A stretch of 64,000 nucleotides of DNA from JBFHQE01 sp041592335. Its GTDB lineage: Bacteria; Pseudomonadota; Gammaproteobacteria; Thiohalobacterales; Thiohalobacteraceae. The DNA lies in NCBI GenBank assembly GCA_041592335.1, contig JBFHQE010000004.1:88908-152907 (forward strand), in the 5' to 3' direction. Under the pieces are notes generated by a model. It searched no databases, had not been told where the DNA came from, and saw nothing but the letters and a program-made list of their open reading frames with translations. Position 1 is the first letter of the stretch, and each line of letters starts with the position of its first letter. A program made the position numbers and the translations under genes. Shown piece by piece: positions 32,682-42,512 of this stretch.

Positions 32682-33818
32682 ATGAATAATGAAAGAAACG
32701 CTATGTCCTTTGCCGATCATTTTACGCTAGCCGACGACATCATCTATCTCAATCATGCGGCGGTCGCTCCCTGGCCCAGGGTCACCATGGCGGCGGTGCA
32801 CACCTTTGCCGAGCAGAATGCGCGTTTCGGTTCGCGCCATTATCCGGACTGGATCAGAACGGAACAGGCCCTGCGCGAACAGTTACGAACACTCATTAAC
32901 GCACGTTCAAGCGACGAAATCGCGTTACTGAAAAGCACGTCGGAAGGCCTGTCCGTCGTGGCGCACGGGCTGGACTGGGAACCTGGTGACAATGTCATCA
33001 TCACCAACCAGGAGTTCCCCTCCAACCGCATTGTCTGGGAATCGCTTATCCCCGGCGGGGTCGAGGTGCGTTATGCCGACATCAGCCGCGATGACCCGGA
33101 AGCTGCGATACTGGCATTGATCGATGCACGAACCAAACTGGTTTCGGTCAGCTCGGTGCAATATGGCAACGGCTTGCGCCTTAACCTGGAAACAATTGGA
33201 CGTGCCTGTGAACAGCGGGAGGTCCTGTTCTGCATCGATGCCATCCAGAGTCTCGGTGCCCTGCCTTTCGATGTACGGGCCGTGCGTGCCGATTTTGTCG
33301 TGGCCGATGGTCACAAGTGGCTACTGGGTCCGGAAGGCCTGGCACTGTTTTATTGCCGCAAGGAAATCATGCCCCGCGTTCGTCTGCATCAATTCGGTTG
33401 GCACATGGTGGATGCTATGGGCGATTACGACCGCAAGGATTGGTCACCCGCTTCTACAGCGCGACGCTTTGAATGCGGCAGCCCCAACATGCTGGGAATA
33501 CATGCGCTGCATGCCAGTCTCGAACTGATCCTGTCCATTGGCATGGATACGATTGCGCAGTCGCTACAGGCCAACACCCAGCTGATACTCGACACGCTGC
33601 AGCAGTCCGGGCGCTTCACCCTGCTCTCGCCACAGGCACCCGAGCGGCGCGCCGGGATTGTTACCTTTAAACCGCAGCAAGGCGACGTGGCCGACCTGTT
33701 CGAGCGTCTGCAGAACGCCGGGGTGCAATGCGCGCTACGGGCGGGCGGCATCCGTTTCTCGCCGCATTTCTACATGCCCCGGCGGGACATCGAACGCGTC
33801 CTGTCATATATTGTCTAA
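32682..33818 (+). CDS. Class V aminotransferase (PLP-dependent)
   Basis: This 378-residue fold-type I PLP enzyme shows NHAAVAPWP (24-32), the cofactor-binding ALLKSTSEGLSVVA (82-95), QEFPSNRI, FCIDAIQSLG (Asp for the pyridine nitrogen) and Lys in VADGHKWLLGPEG as the Schiff-base residue. It resembles the cysteine-desulfurase/kynureninase branch without the mobile-loop Cys of IscS/SufS, so it is probably an aminotransferase or lyase of unknown substrate. A second in-frame ATG at 32703 (MSFADHF) is an equally reasonable start; neither has a strong ribosome site. Confidence 0.88.
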   Translation: MNNERNAMSFADHFTLADDIIYLNHAAVAPWPRVTMAAVHTFAEQNARFGSRHYPDWIRTEQALREQLRTLINARSSDEIALLKSTSEGLSVVAHGLDWEPGDNVIITNQEFPSNRIVWESLIPGGVEVRYADISRDDPEAAILALIDARTKLVSVSSVQYGNGLRLNLETIGRACEQREVLFCIDAIQSLGALPFDVRAVRADFVVADGHKWLLGPEGLALFYCRKEIMPRVRLHQFGWHMVDAMGDYDRKDWSPASTARRFECGSPNMLGIHALHASLELILSIGMDTIAQSLQANTQLILDTLQQSGRFTLLSPQAPERRAGIVTFKPQQGDVADLFERLQNAGVQCALRAGGIRFSPHFYMPRRDIERVLSYIV

Positions 33819-33933
33819 AATATATTGCCAGTATTTTCAATATATTATGAAGGAATGCCTTTAAATTACTGATTAATCGCCGATATACAGAGCAGGCAGA
33901 GGGATAAGTCCCGAATCGTAGAGGAGGTTGTGC

Positions 33934-34848
33934 ATGCCATCAGCATTTACAACCTGGTTGGCAGACAAGATCAGCGCGTGGCTCAGGGTGGAAGTTCCCG
34001 CCGACAGGACGCCTTTGTGCGATTTTGACCGCCTGCGCTACGAGATCCGCCCCGCCGACGTGATTCTGGTCGAAGGCCGCACACGCGTCAGCGAAGTCAT
34101 CAAGAATATCACCCAAAGCCCCTGGACCCATTCTGCACTCTATATTGGCCGACTGGCGGATATTGACGATCGTGCAGTACGGGATCATGTCGCCTATCTG
34201 TATGACGGTAATGATAACGATCAGTTGATCGTAGAAGCACTGCTCGGTGAAGGCACCATCGTCCGTTCACTGGAAAAATACAAACAGGACCACCTGCGTA
34301 TTTGTCGGCCATCGCATCTGTCGCGCCAGGATGCCCAGGCCGTTATTCATTACGCTATCCAGCATCTCGGCTGCGATTATGACATCCGTCAGCTACTGGA
34401 CCTGGCACGTTTATTATTCCCCTACGGCGTGCTGCCAAGGCGCTGGCGTTCCAGCCTGTTCGAGCACAATGCGGGCATTCCGACTCGCACAGTCTGCTCA
34501 TCCATGCTTGCGTCGGCCTTCAACTCGGTTCACTTCCCGGTGTTACCCGTAGTGCAACGCCATGAAGACGGCCGGCTAAAACTCTACAAACGAAATTCCA
34601 AGCTCTATACACCACGGGATTTCGACTACTCACCCTATTTCGACATCATCAAGTACCCCTTTATCGGGATCGAAGACCGCGCACTCTATCGCAGTCTTCC
34701 CTGGGATGAGCAAGGTCAGGTCTGCAACGACCACAATGACTGCTTCATCCCCAAACCATCCGAACTTCTCGAAGATGAAATCGCATTACCCGGTATCGTC
34801 GATGCAAGCAGTCTGGTGGGCATGAAAAAGCAGGCGCCCAAAACCTGA
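33934..34848 (+). CDS. YiiX/YebB-like permuted papain-fold hydrolase
   Basis: This protein (304 aa from the ATG at 33934, chosen because GAGGAGG lies 6 nt upstream) shows the permuted NlpC/P60 pattern: RPADVILVEGRTRVSEVI (41-58), His in SPWTHSALYIG (near 71), and Cys in TRTVCSSMLAS (about 188). These should form a Cys-His amidase site. YiiX-like enzymes are thought to cleave peptide or lipid-amide bonds; some act at membranes. There is no signal peptide. The gene lies 38 nt upstream of fadE on the same strand, so it may be part of the beta-oxidation transcript. Confidence 0.8.
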   Translation: MPSAFTTWLADKISAWLRVEVPADRTPLCDFDRLRYEIRPADVILVEGRTRVSEVIKNITQSPWTHSALYIGRLADIDDRAVRDHVAYLYDGNDNDQLIVEALLGEGTIVRSLEKYKQDHLRICRPSHLSRQDAQAVIHYAIQHLGCDYDIRQLLDLARLLFPYGVLPRRWRSSLFEHNAGIPTRTVCSSMLASAFNSVHFPVLPVVQRHEDGRLKLYKRNSKLYTPRDFDYSPYFDIIKYPFIGIEDRALYRSLPWDEQGQVCNDHNDCFIPKPSELLEDEIALPGIVDASSLVGMKKQAPKT

Positions 34849-34886
34849 GCTATCGTTACTTCATCAGGGAGTGACAGGAGAACACC

Positions 34887-37352
34887 ATGAACATGCTCTT
34901 CGAATTCGTTCTCGTCGCGGGTGTATTCGGTTTACTGGCCGCGAAAAAAGCCAACGGCTGGACCTGGTTCGGCGCGGTTGGCCTTTACCTGTTGAGCTGG
35001 ACATTTCTCCGCGAAGGTCAGTTCTTCTTAGTCACGTTGGCCTGGTTACTGTTCATCCCCATCAGCGCCCTGCTATTAATGGATCGCTGGCGCCAGGAAT
35101 ATCTCACCAAGCCCATTTACAAACTGTTTAAAGCCGTGCTGCCGCCCATGTCCGATACCGAACGCGAGGCGCTGGAATCCGGCAGTGTCTGGTGGGACGG
35201 ACAATTATTCAGCGGCCGACCCGACTGGAAACAACTGCTGGCAACCCCCGCGCCTGAACGCAGCAAGGACGAACAGGCCTTTCTCGACGGCCCGGTGAAT
35301 ACCCTGTGCGGCATGCTGGATGACTGGGCCATCACCCACGAACACAAGGATCTGCCGCAACCTGTCTGGCAATTCATCAAGGACAATGGTTTCTTCGGCA
35401 TGATCATTCCGAAAACCTATGGCGGACTGGAGTTCTCCGCGCAGGCGCATTCGGATGTCGTCATGAAGATCGCCTCGCGCAGTGTATCCGCTGCGGTCAC
35501 CGTGATGGTGCCGAACTCGCTGGGACCGGCAGAATTGCTATTGCAATACGGGACCGATAAACAGAAAGACCATTACCTGCCCCGCCTTGCCAAAGGACTT
35601 GAGATACCCTGCTTTGCATTGACCGGTCCCGAGGCCGGTTCCGACGCGGCTTCCATGCCTGACAAGGGCGTGGTGTGCAAAGGTCGCTTCGAAGGAAAAG
35701 AAGTTATCGGTATCCGATTGAACTGGGAGAAACGTTACATCACGCTCGGGCCGGTGGCGACCGTGCTGGGACTCGCCTTCAAACTGTACGACCCGGATAA
35801 ACTGCTGGGCGACGACGAAGACATCGGCATCACACTGGCATTGATTCCCACCAGCACACCCGGCATTGAGATCGGGAATCGGCATTACCCGCTGAACATG
35901 GTGTTTATGAACGGCCCTAATCGCGGCAAGGATGTGTTTATCCCGCTGGACTGGATCATCGGCGGTCCCGATATGGTCGGCAAGGGCTGGATGATGCTGA
36001 TGGAATGCCTGTCGGTCGGGCGCTCCATTTCACTACCCGCCATGGCCACCGGCGCGGGCAAACTTGCCAGTCGTGCCACCGGCGCCTATGCGGCGGTACG
36101 CAAGCAATTCAAAATGCCGATCGGCAAATTCGAGGGCGTCAGTGAAGCGCTGGCGCGTATCGCCGGCAACACCTATCTCATGGATGCGGCGCGTGAACTG
36201 ACCTGTACCGCGCTGAGACTGGGCGAAAAACCGTCGGTCATCTCGGCCATCATCAAGTATCACCTCACCGAACGCATGCGCTCCGTCGTGAACGATGCCA
36301 TGGATATTCAGGGCGGTTCCGGTATCTGCCTTGGCCCGCGCAATCTCATGGGCCGCGTTTACCAGGCAATCCCGATCAGCATCACGGTCGAAGGCGCGAA
36401 TATTCTCACCCGCAGCCTGATCATCTTCGGCCAGGGGGCGTTACGTTGCCACCCGTATATTCTCAGGGAAATGCAGGCCGCGCAGGATAGCAATTATGTT
36501 CGTGGCCTGACCGCATTCGACGAGGCATTCTTTGCCCACATTCGCCACAGCCTGTCGAATGCCGTGCGCGCCTTTTTCCATGGCGTTACCCGTTCGCATT
36601 TCATTCGCACGCCGGTTCAGGGCGTCGCCGCGCGTCACTACCAGCAACTCACACGCATGAGTATCGCATTCGCCATCCTGTCCGACTTTGCCATGTTAAC
36701 GCTTGGCGGCAGCCTGAAACGCCGCGAGCGCTTATCCGCAAGACTTGGCGACACGCTCAGTTATCTGTATCTTGGCAGTGCGGCAGTTAAACGATTCTAC
36801 GATCAAGGTTCTGTAAAGGAAGACGAACCCCTGTTGCACTGGGCCGTCACCGAATCCTTGTTCAGAGCACAAAAAGGACTAATAGAATTGCTCGACAATT
36901 TCCCCATCCGCTGGCTGGCCAAAGTCATTCGCTTCTGGGTATTTCCCTACGGTGCTACCTACGCCCAGCCGTCCGATCGTCTCGCCGATCGAGTAGCTGC
37001 CCTGATTCTCAAGCCGGGTCATGCGCGCGAGCGGCTGACCCACGGCCTGTTCATTCCAACCACCCGGGAAGATGCACTGGGTCGACTTGAGTATGCACTC
37101 AACAAGACTCTGGAAGCCGAACTGATACTGGCCACTATTCGCCATGCCATGCGTGACAAGCGGCTGGCCAAGGGCGATCCGGAAAAACAGATTGTGGCCG
37201 CGGTGGATGCCGATGTGATTACTCCGGCAGAAGCGGAAATTGTGCGCGATGCCATCATTGCACGCCGTGAAGTCATCCAGGTGGATGATTTCACACCGCA
37301 GGCTCTGCAGGCAGGAGGACAAGCATGGACCGACCAGACCCAGTCCGCCTAG
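34887..37352 (+). CDS. fadE: Acyl-CoA dehydrogenase FadE
   Basis: This 821-residue enzyme (E. coli FadE is 814) catalyses the first, FAD-dependent step of beta-oxidation. N-terminal hydrophobic helices (3-20 and 27-68) anchor it to the membrane. The acyl-CoA dehydrogenase core includes FALTGPEAGSDAASMPD (246-262), LGPVATVLGLAF, the FAD/CoA segment GRSISLPAMATG, and DIQGGSGICLGPRN (near 470-483). A long C-terminal helical region is characteristic of FadE. AGGAG lies 6 nt upstream. Its stop overlaps the next gene by 28 nt, so expression is coupled to fadI. Confidence 0.96.
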   Translation: MNMLFEFVLVAGVFGLLAAKKANGWTWFGAVGLYLLSWTFLREGQFFLVTLAWLLFIPISALLLMDRWRQEYLTKPIYKLFKAVLPPMSDTEREALESGSVWWDGQLFSGRPDWKQLLATPAPERSKDEQAFLDGPVNTLCGMLDDWAITHEHKDLPQPVWQFIKDNGFFGMIIPKTYGGLEFSAQAHSDVVMKIASRSVSAAVTVMVPNSLGPAELLLQYGTDKQKDHYLPRLAKGLEIPCFALTGPEAGSDAASMPDKGVVCKGRFEGKEVIGIRLNWEKRYITLGPVATVLGLAFKLYDPDKLLGDDEDIGITLALIPTSTPGIEIGNRHYPLNMVFMNGPNRGKDVFIPLDWIIGGPDMVGKGWMMLMECLSVGRSISLPAMATGAGKLASRATGAYAAVRKQFKMPIGKFEGVSEALARIAGNTYLMDAARELTCTALRLGEKPSVISAIIKYHLTERMRSVVNDAMDIQGGSGICLGPRNLMGRVYQAIPISITVEGANILTRSLIIFGQGALRCHPYILREMQAAQDSNYVRGLTAFDEAFFAHIRHSLSNAVRAFFHGVTRSHFIRTPVQGVAARHYQQLTRMSIAFAILSDFAMLTLGGSLKRRERLSARLGDTLSYLYLGSAAVKRFYDQGSVKEDEPLLHWAVTESLFRAQKGLIELLDNFPIRWLAKVIRFWVFPYGATYAQPSDRLADRVAALILKPGHARERLTHGLFIPTTREDALGRLEYALNKTLEAELILATIRHAMRDKRLAKGDPEKQIVAAVDADVITPAEAEIVRDAIIARREVIQVDDFTPQALQAGGQAWTDQTQSA

Positions 37353-38659
37353 AACAGAACGGCCTGAGCGGCAACAGCGTTTATGTGGTGGATGGCGCTC
37401 GCAGTCCCTTTTTAAAGGCGCGCGGCAAACCCGGACCTTTTGTTGCCGCCGATATCGCAACCCAGACCGCCCGCAGCCTGGTACTGAGACAACCTTTCTC
37501 GCCCGACCAGTTCGATGAAGTGATCGCGGGCTGCGTCATGCCCGGCCCGGATGAAGCCAATATTGCGCGTGTCATAGCCTTGCGCCTGGGCTGCGGTGAA
37601 GCCGTGCCCGCCTTTACCGTGCAACGCAACTGCGCCTCCGGCATGCAGGCGCTGGATAACGCGGCGCGCAATATCGCCTCGGGCAGAGCGAATCTCGTTC
37701 TCGCCGGCGGTATTGAAGCAATGAGTCATGCGCCGGTACTGTTGGGTAGCGCGATGGTCGCCTGGCTCGGGGCCTGGTCCGCCGCCAAAACCCTGGGCGC
37801 AAGGGTGAAAACGCTCGGCCAGTTACGACCCGCGCATTTCGCGCCCATCATTGGTCTGTTACGTGGACTGACCGATCCGGTTGTCGGTTTAAACATGGGG
37901 CAGACAGCGGAAGTACTGGCGCACCGTTTCGGTATCTCGCGTGAAGACATGGATGCCTTCGCCATGGAAAGCCATCAACGACTGGCAAAGGCGCAGGATG
38001 AGAACCTGCTGACCGAGATCGTGCCGCTCTATGACACACGCGGCAACGTCTACTTGCATGATGATGGCCTGCGCCGCGATAGCAGCATGGAATCGCTCGC
38101 CAAACTGAAACCCATTTTTGATCGCCCGTTCGGCAAGGTAACCGCTGGCAACAGTTCACAGGTGACCGATGGCGCGGCCTGGTTGATTCTGGCTTCCGAA
38201 GCGGCCGTGAAGGAATACCGGTTACCGGTGCTGGGCAGGATTGTCGATAGCCAGTGGGCCGGGCTGGATCCCGCCCAGATGGGCCTTGGCCCGGTGCATG
38301 CCATGGCGCCCATCATGCAACGCCATGGACTTGATACCCACGATATCGATTTCTGGGAAATCAACGAGGCATTTGCCACGCAGGTTATGGCCTGCATGCA
38401 GGCCTGGCAGGACGATACCTACTGCACGCAGGAACTTGGTCTGGATAAAGCCTTTAGTCCGATAGACCATGCACGCCTTAACATCGACGGTGGCGGTGTA
38501 AGCCTCGGTCATCCGGTGGGCGCCAGTGGTGCACGCATTGTTCTACATCTATTGCACGTACTCCGCCATAACCAGGCAAAACGCGGCCTGGCCAGTCTCT
38601 GTATCGGCGGTGGCCAGGGTGGCGCCATGCTGGTGGAAGCCGAAGGAGTTTCGTCATGA
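37325..38659 (+). CDS. fadI: 3-ketoacyl-CoA thiolase FadI
   Basis: This 444-residue thiolase shows the family catalytic set: Cys103 in QRNCASGMQAL, His in EINEAFATQ, and the C-terminal GGGVSLGHPVGASGARI and CIGGGQGGAM. It cleaves 3-ketoacyl-CoA with CoA to acetyl-CoA and shortened acyl-CoA. At this length it fits the FadI branch, the anaerobic/aerobic partner of FadJ. AGGAGG precedes the ATG within the fadE 3' end. It overlaps fadJ by 4 nt (ATGA), so the pair is translationally coupled and probably forms the multienzyme complex. Confidence 0.93.
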   Translation: MDRPDPVRLEQNGLSGNSVYVVDGARSPFLKARGKPGPFVAADIATQTARSLVLRQPFSPDQFDEVIAGCVMPGPDEANIARVIALRLGCGEAVPAFTVQRNCASGMQALDNAARNIASGRANLVLAGGIEAMSHAPVLLGSAMVAWLGAWSAAKTLGARVKTLGQLRPAHFAPIIGLLRGLTDPVVGLNMGQTAEVLAHRFGISREDMDAFAMESHQRLAKAQDENLLTEIVPLYDTRGNVYLHDDGLRRDSSMESLAKLKPIFDRPFGKVTAGNSSQVTDGAAWLILASEAAVKEYRLPVLGRIVDSQWAGLDPAQMGLGPVHAMAPIMQRHGLDTHDIDFWEINEAFATQVMACMQAWQDDTYCTQELGLDKAFSPIDHARLNIDGGGVSLGHPVGASGARIVLHLLHVLRHNQAKRGLASLCIGGGQGGAMLVEAEGVSS

Positions 38660-40710
38660 GCGAATACCGGCACTGGCGTTACGAGCAGGACGAGGATGAC
38701 CTGGTGTGGCTGACCTATGACCTCGCGGATGCCACTACCAACGTGCTTAATGCAGAAGGTTTAAGTGAATTTGTCGGCATACTCGATGACATCAGGGCAC
38801 TCGCTCCGCGAGCCGTCATTATTCAATCCGGCAAGCACAACGGTTTTATTGCCGGCGCGGATATCAAAAGTTTTACCCCGATGGAATCCCGTACTCAGGG
38901 CTTTGAACTGATCAAGCGCGGTCAGAGTGCATTCGATCACCTGGAAGGCATGCCCTTTACCACTGTGTGTTTGATCAAAGGATTCTGCCTGGGCGGCGGT
39001 ATGGAGCTGGCACTGGCGTGCGATTACCGCATTGCCTGCGATGACGATAAAACCCGCCTGGGTCTGCCGGAAGTGAAACTCGGCATTCATCCCGGTTTTG
39101 GTGGCTCGGCTCGCCTGGTGCAATTGATCGGCGGTTTGCCCGCCATGGATGCCATGCTCACCGGCCGCGCCTATCGCGCCCGTGCCGCCTACAAGATGGG
39201 CATGGTGGATTATGCCGTGCCCGAGCGCCAGTTGATTCCCGCCGCGCGCGCCACCGCCCTGAATCCTCCCAGGCGCAAGCCCATCAAGTGGTGGAACAAG
39301 CTCAGCAACCATTCACTGGTCCGCCCGCTGCTGGCCAGGATTCTACGCAGCAAGGTCGCCGCGAAGGCGCATCCGGATCATTACCCGGCGCCCTATGCGC
39401 TGATCGATCTCTGGGTAAAACATGGCGATAACAAACATGCCATGCTGGACGCCGAGGCCGAATCCGTTGCCGACCTGATAGTTGGTGACACCGCGCAGAA
39501 CCTGGTTCGCGTTTTCTTTCTGCAGGAACGCATGAAAAGCCTGGGCAAGGATTCCACCTTCAAGGCAAAACATGTGCACGTGATCGGCGCGGGCGTCATG
39601 GGCGGCGATATCGCGGCCTGGTGCGCCTCGCGTGGCCTGACCGTTACCTTGCAGGATAAATCGCCGGAACGCATCGCTCCCGCCATCGGTCGTGCTTATA
39701 AAATGTTTCAAAAACGCATCAAGGATCGCCGCCAGATAACCGCGGCCATGGATCGCCTGATACCCGATGTTGGCGGCCGGTTCGTTGAACGCGCGGATGT
39801 GGTTATCGAGGCAATTTTTGAAGACGCCAACGTCAAGCGTGCACTTTATCGTGAGATCGAACCGCGTCTTAAACCGACGGCAATCCTGGCCACCAACACC
39901 TCCAGCATTCCCTTGCAGGAACTGTCCGAAAGCCTGGTAAAACCGGAACGTCTGGTCGGACTGCATTTCTTCAATCCGGTTGCCATGATGCAGCTGGTCG
40001 AGATCGTGCACAGTCCGGAAACCGATGACCAGGTGGTCGCCGATGCCATGGCCTTTACCCGCCAGATCGATCGACTGCCACTGCCCGTGGCCAGCAAACC
40101 CGGCTTTCTCGTCAATCGTGTGCTGATGCCATACCTACTGGAAGCTGTTGAACTGGTCGACGAAGGCGTGCCCGCCACGGCCATCGACAAGGCAGCAAAA
40201 ACGTTCGGCATGCCGATGGGGCCGATAGAACTGGCCGATACCGTGGGGCTCGATATCTGTCTGCATGTCGCCGACATTCTCGGTGCACAGCTCGGCATGG
40301 CCGTCCCCGCCCGGCTGAAGCAGATGGTTGATGCCGGCAAGCTGGGTCGCAAGAGCGGAGAAGGATTTTATCGCTATCCCAAAGGGAAACCCGTCAAACC
40401 CAAGACAGGTGGCGATCATGCCGTTCCGGATGATCTGATCGATCGTATGATCATGCGTTATATCAACGAGGCGGTTGCCTGCCTGCGCGATGAAGTTATC
40501 ACTGATCCGGACTTGCTCGATGCGGGTATGATCTTCGGCACTGGTTTCGCGCCCTTCCGTGGCGGCCCGATGCACTATGTGTCGGATGAAGGAATCGATG
40601 ACATGCTGGTGCGCTTGCATGACCTGACATCCCGACATGGTGAACGCTTTACCCCGGACGCAGGCTGGAATTCACTGAAATCAACCATGGTGGAGCATGA
40701 CGCAGCCTAG
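38656..40710 (+). CDS. fadJ: Bifunctional enoyl-CoA hydratase/3-hydroxyacyl-CoA dehydrogenase FadJ
   Basis: The N-terminal crotonase domain (15-190) has FIAGADIKSF, GFCLGGGMELALACDYRI and LPEVKLGIHPGFGG. The central dehydrogenase (300-480) starts with VIGAGVMGGDIAAWCAS (Rossmann), carries the catalytic His in HFFNPVAMM, and includes SKPGFLVNRVLMPYL. The protein hydrates and oxidises acyl-CoA intermediates. Length (684 aa) matches FadJ/FadB. It follows fadI with a 4-nt overlap and runs into the acyl-CoA ligase gene with a 14-nt overlap. Confidence 0.95.
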   Translation: MSEYRHWRYEQDEDDLVWLTYDLADATTNVLNAEGLSEFVGILDDIRALAPRAVIIQSGKHNGFIAGADIKSFTPMESRTQGFELIKRGQSAFDHLEGMPFTTVCLIKGFCLGGGMELALACDYRIACDDDKTRLGLPEVKLGIHPGFGGSARLVQLIGGLPAMDAMLTGRAYRARAAYKMGMVDYAVPERQLIPAARATALNPPRRKPIKWWNKLSNHSLVRPLLARILRSKVAAKAHPDHYPAPYALIDLWVKHGDNKHAMLDAEAESVADLIVGDTAQNLVRVFFLQERMKSLGKDSTFKAKHVHVIGAGVMGGDIAAWCASRGLTVTLQDKSPERIAPAIGRAYKMFQKRIKDRRQITAAMDRLIPDVGGRFVERADVVIEAIFEDANVKRALYREIEPRLKPTAILATNTSSIPLQELSESLVKPERLVGLHFFNPVAMMQLVEIVHSPETDDQVVADAMAFTRQIDRLPLPVASKPGFLVNRVLMPYLLEAVELVDEGVPATAIDKAAKTFGMPMGPIELADTVGLDICLHVADILGAQLGMAVPARLKQMVDAGKLGRKSGEGFYRYPKGKPVKPKTGGDHAVPDDLIDRMIMRYINEAVACLRDEVITDPDLLDAGMIFGTGFAPFRGGPMHYVSDEGIDDMLVRLHDLTSRHGERFTPDAGWNSLKSTMVEHDAA

Positions 40711-42511
40711 GCAACACAAACGCGACATTATCCCATTTGAAAGCGCTGAAACGCTGTGCGGCCTGTTTCGCGAGCGGGTAAAACGGTCAGCGGATGCCAT
40801 CGCCTATCGCCAGTTCAACGCAAACACGTCCGAATGGGAGGACACTACCTGGATCGGCATGCAGCAGGCTGTTATCCGCTGGCAGCAGGCCATGCGGAAC
40901 GAGCAGCTGCGTCCCGGTGACCGCGTGGCCGTGATGCTGAAAAACTCGCGTGAATGGATCATGTTCGATCAGGCCGCCGCGGGACTGGGCATAGTCACCG
41001 TGCCACTCTATACCGAGGATCGCGCCGAAAATGTCGCGTACATCCTGGCCAATGCCGGAGTTAAACTGCTACTGATTGGCACCCGCGAACAATGGCAGGA
41101 ACTGCAACCGGTCAAAAGCCAGCTCGGTTTTCTGCAGCGAATTGTCTCGGTTGACAGCTTTGAACATAACGAGCCCCGTTTACAGTCACTGAACGAGTGG
41201 CTGCCGGAATCAGCCGAAGGCGAATTACAGGTTAATGTGCATAACCCGCATTCACTGGCATCCATCGTCTACACATCAGGCACTACCGGCCGTCCCAAGG
41301 GCGTCATGCTCAGTCATCGCAATATGCTGAGCAATGCCTTTGCCTCGCAGAACCGCGTCAATGTTTACACCGATGATGTTTTTCTGTCCTTCCTGCCCTT
41401 GTCGCACACCCTGGAACGTACGATTGGTTACTACCTGACGTTAATGTGTGGCGCCACCGTTGCCTTTAACCGCTCCATACCCGAGCTGGCGGATGACCTG
41501 TTGGCTATTCGTCCCACGGTATTGATTTCGGTGCCACGCATATTTGAGCGCGTGCACAACAAGATTCATGACGGACTTGCCCAGAAGTCACCCATTGCAC
41601 GCAAACTCTTCAAGGCCGCGGTCGATGTCGGCTGGCACCGGTTCGAATACCAGCAGGGCCGCGCTGGCTGGCGGGCTAAATTACTACTCTGGCCGCTGTT
41701 ACGCGCGCTGGTGGCAGGCAAGGTCATGGCCAAGCTGGGCGGCCGTATGCGCTTTGCCGTGGTGGGTGGCGCCCCCCTGCCCCCGGCTGTTGCCCATTTG
41801 TTTATCGGGCTGGGACTTCCCCTGGTGCAAGGCTATGGCCTGACCGAAACCAGTCCGGTCATCGGTGCCAATTCTGTCATGCAGAATATCCCGGAAAGCA
41901 TCGGCTATCCGCTCGAGGATATTGAAGTGCGGATCGGAGAAAATGATGAACTGCTGGTACGCGGCCCGAACATCATGCTGGGCTACTGGGACAATCCGGA
42001 GGCCACGGCCGCCATCATCGACTCCGAAGGCTGGTTACATACCGGCGACAAGGCCCGCATCGATGACAAAGGTCATATCTACATTACCGGGCGGATCAAG
42101 GAAATCATCGTCATGGCCAATGGCGAAAAAGTACCGCCCGCCGATATGGAAATGGCTATTGCCTTCGACAGCCTGTTCGATCAGGTGATGGTGCTGGGTG
42201 ACAATCGCAGTTTTCTTTCCGCTATCGCCGTGCTAAACCCGGATCAATGGACGATCGTGGCCAAACGACTCGGCGTTGACCCGGAGGATCACAGTGTTCT
42301 GGGCATGCCGGAAGTGGAAGAATATATACTGGGCCGCATCGCTGAACGCATCAAGCAATTTCCTGGTTATGCACAGGTTCGCCGCGTATCCTGCACGCTA
42401 CACCCCTGGAACATAGAGACCGGCCTGATTACACCCACGCTGAAGCTCAAACGCAACAAGATTGAAGACTATTACTCCGCCCAGATCGAAGCCATGTACG
42501 AAGGCCATTAA
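40697..42511 (+). CDS. Long-chain acyl-CoA synthetase (AMP-forming)
   Basis: This 604-residue enzyme activates fatty acids with ATP and CoA. Motifs: the P-loop-like SIVYTSGTTGRPKGVMLSHR (190-209), PLSHTLERTIG, GGAPLPPAV, QGYGLTETSPVIG (385-397), GWLHTGDKARID and the catalytic-lysine region KEIIVMANGEKVPP. It belongs to the long ACSL-like branch rather than the FadD of E. coli (length near 600, PLEDIEV lid region). It overlaps fadJ by 14 nt; the thioesterase yciA starts 2 nt after its stop. Activation beside breakdown enzymes fits a fatty-acid degradation operon. Confidence 0.92.
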   Translation: MTQPRQHKRDIIPFESAETLCGLFRERVKRSADAIAYRQFNANTSEWEDTTWIGMQQAVIRWQQAMRNEQLRPGDRVAVMLKNSREWIMFDQAAAGLGIVTVPLYTEDRAENVAYILANAGVKLLLIGTREQWQELQPVKSQLGFLQRIVSVDSFEHNEPRLQSLNEWLPESAEGELQVNVHNPHSLASIVYTSGTTGRPKGVMLSHRNMLSNAFASQNRVNVYTDDVFLSFLPLSHTLERTIGYYLTLMCGATVAFNRSIPELADDLLAIRPTVLISVPRIFERVHNKIHDGLAQKSPIARKLFKAAVDVGWHRFEYQQGRAGWRAKLLLWPLLRALVAGKVMAKLGGRMRFAVVGGAPLPPAVAHLFIGLGLPLVQGYGLTETSPVIGANSVMQNIPESIGYPLEDIEVRIGENDELLVRGPNIMLGYWDNPEATAAIIDSEGWLHTGDKARIDDKGHIYITGRIKEIIVMANGEKVPPADMEMAIAFDSLFDQVMVLGDNRSFLSAIAVLNPDQWTIVAKRLGVDPEDHSVLGMPEVEEYILGRIAERIKQFPGYAQVRRVSCTLHPWNIETGLITPTLKLKRNKIEDYYSAQIEAMYEGH

Positions 42512-42512
42512 C

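Noticed and set aside
27671..34848. Defence island around the kinase operon
   Set aside because: Neighbouring genes are metabolic or signalling; no nuclease, helicase or effector pattern is present.
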